A program made the position numbers and the translations under genes. DNA of 64,000 nt from Rhynochetos jubatus (taxonomy: Eukaryota; Chordata; Aves; Eurypygiformes; Rhynochetidae): NCBI GenBank assembly GCA_027574665.1, contig CM050655.1, positions 15,247,170 to 15,311,169 on the forward strand, written 5' to 3'. The notes beneath the pieces were generated by a model, which was given only the letters and a program-made list of their open reading frames with translations, had not been told where the DNA came from and searched no databases. This document shows, piece after piece, positions 61,661 through 64,000 of the stretch (its first letter is position 1; every line of letters begins with the position of its first letter).

Positions 61661-61735
61661 AAAACCAAAAACAAAACACCCCACCACCCTCCCAAAAAAA
61701 ACGAACAAAAAAAAAAAAACCCCTCAAACCAAAAA
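61661..61735 (+). repeat. A/C-rich low-complexity tract in the downstream intron
   Basis: About 75 bases are nearly all A and C, with only three interruptions (T at 61690, G at 61703, T at 61724). They include CACCCCACCACCC and a 13-base A run. The complementary strand has clustered G-runs (GGGAGGGTGGTGGGG). Confidence 0.8.
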
Positions 61736-64000
61736 TGCCTTCAGTGATCCACTGAAAATGAATTTGGAAAAGAGTTACAATTCATCTTCAGTTCAGCATG
61801 ATCACTTGAAGGCTGTTGTGTAACTGCTGCCTGGGTTTCTTTGATAGGTGGAGACAGATTAGCTAAGTGCTGAATACATGGCAGCGTAAAGTTGAATCTT
61901 ATTTGCGTTTTCTGCTGTTGGAAAAAAATCTCGTCATTACTCTTACCTGGACAGTCATTTTGTCCAAAGTGACTCTCAGTGGTATTTTAAGTGCTGTTTG
62001 TGGAACCAAAACTGAGTATGTTTTGGACATCTTTACTGGAGTCTGTCACCATATTTTTGACATGTCTGGTCTAGCTTTTTTCCTCCACAGTAACCTTACA
62101 AAACAACTTCCTAAATTATCAGTTCGGTTTGTCTAGGTGCTTTGTGAGTGTTGGAACAAATATTTATATAGTAACTGTTCCTGTAATTAACTCTTTAAAT
62201 ATTTAAGCTTCATGGCTACCCACAGGTGAAGAAAATAAAGGCCAACAGTATGGAAAATACAGGACAAAATTTGTTTTTAAAGGTCACAGCTTCACATCTG
62301 TGCAGTTGTACTACAAAATTGGACACTTAAATCAACACAGGACCATTTACCCTATTCTCTTGTGAAATCAAACATATCTGTTTAGACAATAGATGCAAAT
62401 CTGTGAGCAGCCTTTGAAATACAGTCTAGGCTGCCTTCAACACTGTAGCTGTGTAACTAGTTGAAAACTTAACTATTCTTAGATTTTCTTTTTAAGTTTG
62501 AAAATTATTTTGGAAAAGACATTTTTGAAATCGTGTGTTTTGGTGCCTCTATTGCCAAGTAAGGCATGTTACTTGTTATTCACGATCTGGGTCATTGGAG
62601 ACAGTGAAATTATTTGTTTCTGATAAACACAGTGGCTTTGAAATATTTGAGAGAGATGATTCCCCTATATACTCATTTTCCTAAAAACATTTAATTCATT
62701 GGTGCTTGTGAGTGAGGGAAAGGTTCTGTGTCTTGAAATACAAGCCAAAAAAACCCCACAAAAACCTCAGACCAAGTGTGTTCTTAGTCTCCTTCCACCG
62801 CATTGACAAAAGGAAGAATTGCATTTATAAACTAAAGAAATAGAAGTTAAAACCTTCTCAAGCACTGAAACATTTTGCTTTAATCTTAGAAACCAGAATG
62901 GGAAATTTACTTGCTAAATAATTAAACCATCAGAGTTTCAAAACATTTAACCATCACTTGCTTTATCATGATATCAACTTAGTGTCTCATAGCATGTAAT
63001 TTGTCTGTTAACGACAGCAAGATTAGACCCAAAGTGTAAAAATGGCATGTACTTGGGATTGTGCTAACAACTGGAGTTGATTCCGTAGTTTATATGAATA
63101 CTGTAGAGATAAAGTACTGAAATAGAATTAGTCCTCCTTACTGCTTTAGGACACAAATCCTACACTTGACATTTCAGAATTGCTTTAAACATGAAGGAAT
63201 ATTCACACTACCCAGCTTCATCTGAAGGGTGTGCTATGAAGGAAGACATGTGTGATCCACAATGTTCTTCAGGGAGAAACCTGCTTTGTTTTTTGAAGTA
63301 GTGAAGAAAACTGAGCTGCTAGGCATGGTGCCTACAGTTGTGTGGACAGAATATCCTTTTTTTCTCATTCATTAGATTTGAGAGCTATAAAATGTTCTTA
63401 GTGTACGACTTTGAAAATGTGAGTTTTGTTCTTAATAATGTGGATGAGAATTTTACATACTGTTAAATTATGTGCTTTGGATAATTTACTATGGACACAT
63501 ATTTAAAGAACATGCTACTTGAACCCATGCAGTTCTGTTTGCAGTTATGTTGAGTGGCATAAATACAAATAACAATAAAAGCTAACAGCTTATTTGAAAT
63601 CTGTTCAGGGAAATCTGATTTACTTTGAAGTGCTATATAATGCTGTAGGAAATAGAAGCAACAGATAAAAATTCCTGAGGCTGGATTTCTCGAAGAAGAA
63701 TAAAACTCATTCACAATTATTCTGAAGAAGCAGGAAATTTAAGGGGTTTCTGAACTGATTTTTGCTTCCTGAAATTCCTTATTTTTTTCATTGTTTCAGT
63801 AAGAAGAAAAATTTCCCTAATTAGATCAACTGCTTGATATACAAGAGAAAGCGCTACGTCTCTGCTACACATTTACAGGTTATATGCTACAAATATACAA
63901 AACCCAACAATTTGGTCCACAATTTTATTATAGATCTTTGTTCATTTAAAGAAGAGGCCACATTCAACTGTGTCCTAGAATGAACTGTATGGCTAAGTGC

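Larger units (their letters stand above)
59598..64000 (+). other. KCNMA1: KCNMA1 intron downstream of the exon (5' part)
   Basis: This is AT-rich intronic sequence starting at the GTAAGT donor. It contains one long A/C-rich tract (about 61661-61735), a smaller one near 62744-62768 and no recognisable transposon. No frame encodes the continuation of S1 expected of the next Slo1 exon, so that exon lies beyond 64000. Open frames of 60-90 codons here resemble no protein I know. Confidence 0.88.

Noticed and set aside
1..64000. CRISPR array, prokaryotic operon, phage or plasmid content
   Set aside because: There are no regularly spaced repeats, dense coding or ribosome-binding sites. The window is a vertebrate intron.
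1..64000. tRNA, rRNA or snRNA genes
   Set aside because: No cloverleaf or box A/B pattern, and no recognisable rRNA or snRNA sequence, was noticed on either strand by eye.

Overview
The window is vertebrate, almost certainly avian, nuclear DNA lying inside one very long gene. It is AT-rich and full of stop codons in all six frames. It carries CR1 LINE fragments and an LTR of a family I recognise from bird genomes. One real coding segment was found: a 165-bp exon at 59433-59597 on the + strand, with proper splice signals. It encodes part of KCNMA1 (Slo1/BK), the large-conductance calcium- and voltage-activated potassium channel. The peptide reads EAQKING...[13 protein letters not shown]...TGRVL and, compared from memory, looks like chicken Slo1. 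The species cannot be fixed from the window. The LTR family is one I associate more with other birds than with chicken.

Layout. Positions 1-59432 are the 3' part of the intron before that exon (intron 1 in the usual numbering); its 5' end and exon 1, which encodes the S0 helix, lie outside the window. Positions 59598-64000 are the start of the next intron, and the following exon (rest of S1) is not reached. Intron 1 holds a decayed solo LTR at about 600-1529 (minus orientation), a short CR1 3' end at about 19020-19160 (plus) and a longer, internally deleted CR1 at about 48019-48460 (minus). It also holds G-rich runs able to form G-quadruplexes (9087-9128, 24560-24583, 45866-45883), long poly-T runs, A/C-only tracts, short tandem duplications and several perfect inverted repeats. 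The longest of these are a 22-bp palindrome at 6542-6563 and a 15-bp-arm inverted repeat at 54347-54390.

Strand signs agree with transcription of the + strand as a KCNMA1 intron: long homopolymer runs are mostly T, and the best quadruplex motifs lie on the + (non-template) strand. No second gene, RNA gene, CpG-island promoter, CRISPR array or operon was found, and the other open frames of 60-140 codons look like chance. I found no convincing undescribed biological system. The most useful leads are the in-frame, skippable BK exon with a weak acceptor and perfect donor, the hairpins, the G-quadruplex candidates and three exon-like decoys that RNA data could settle quickly.
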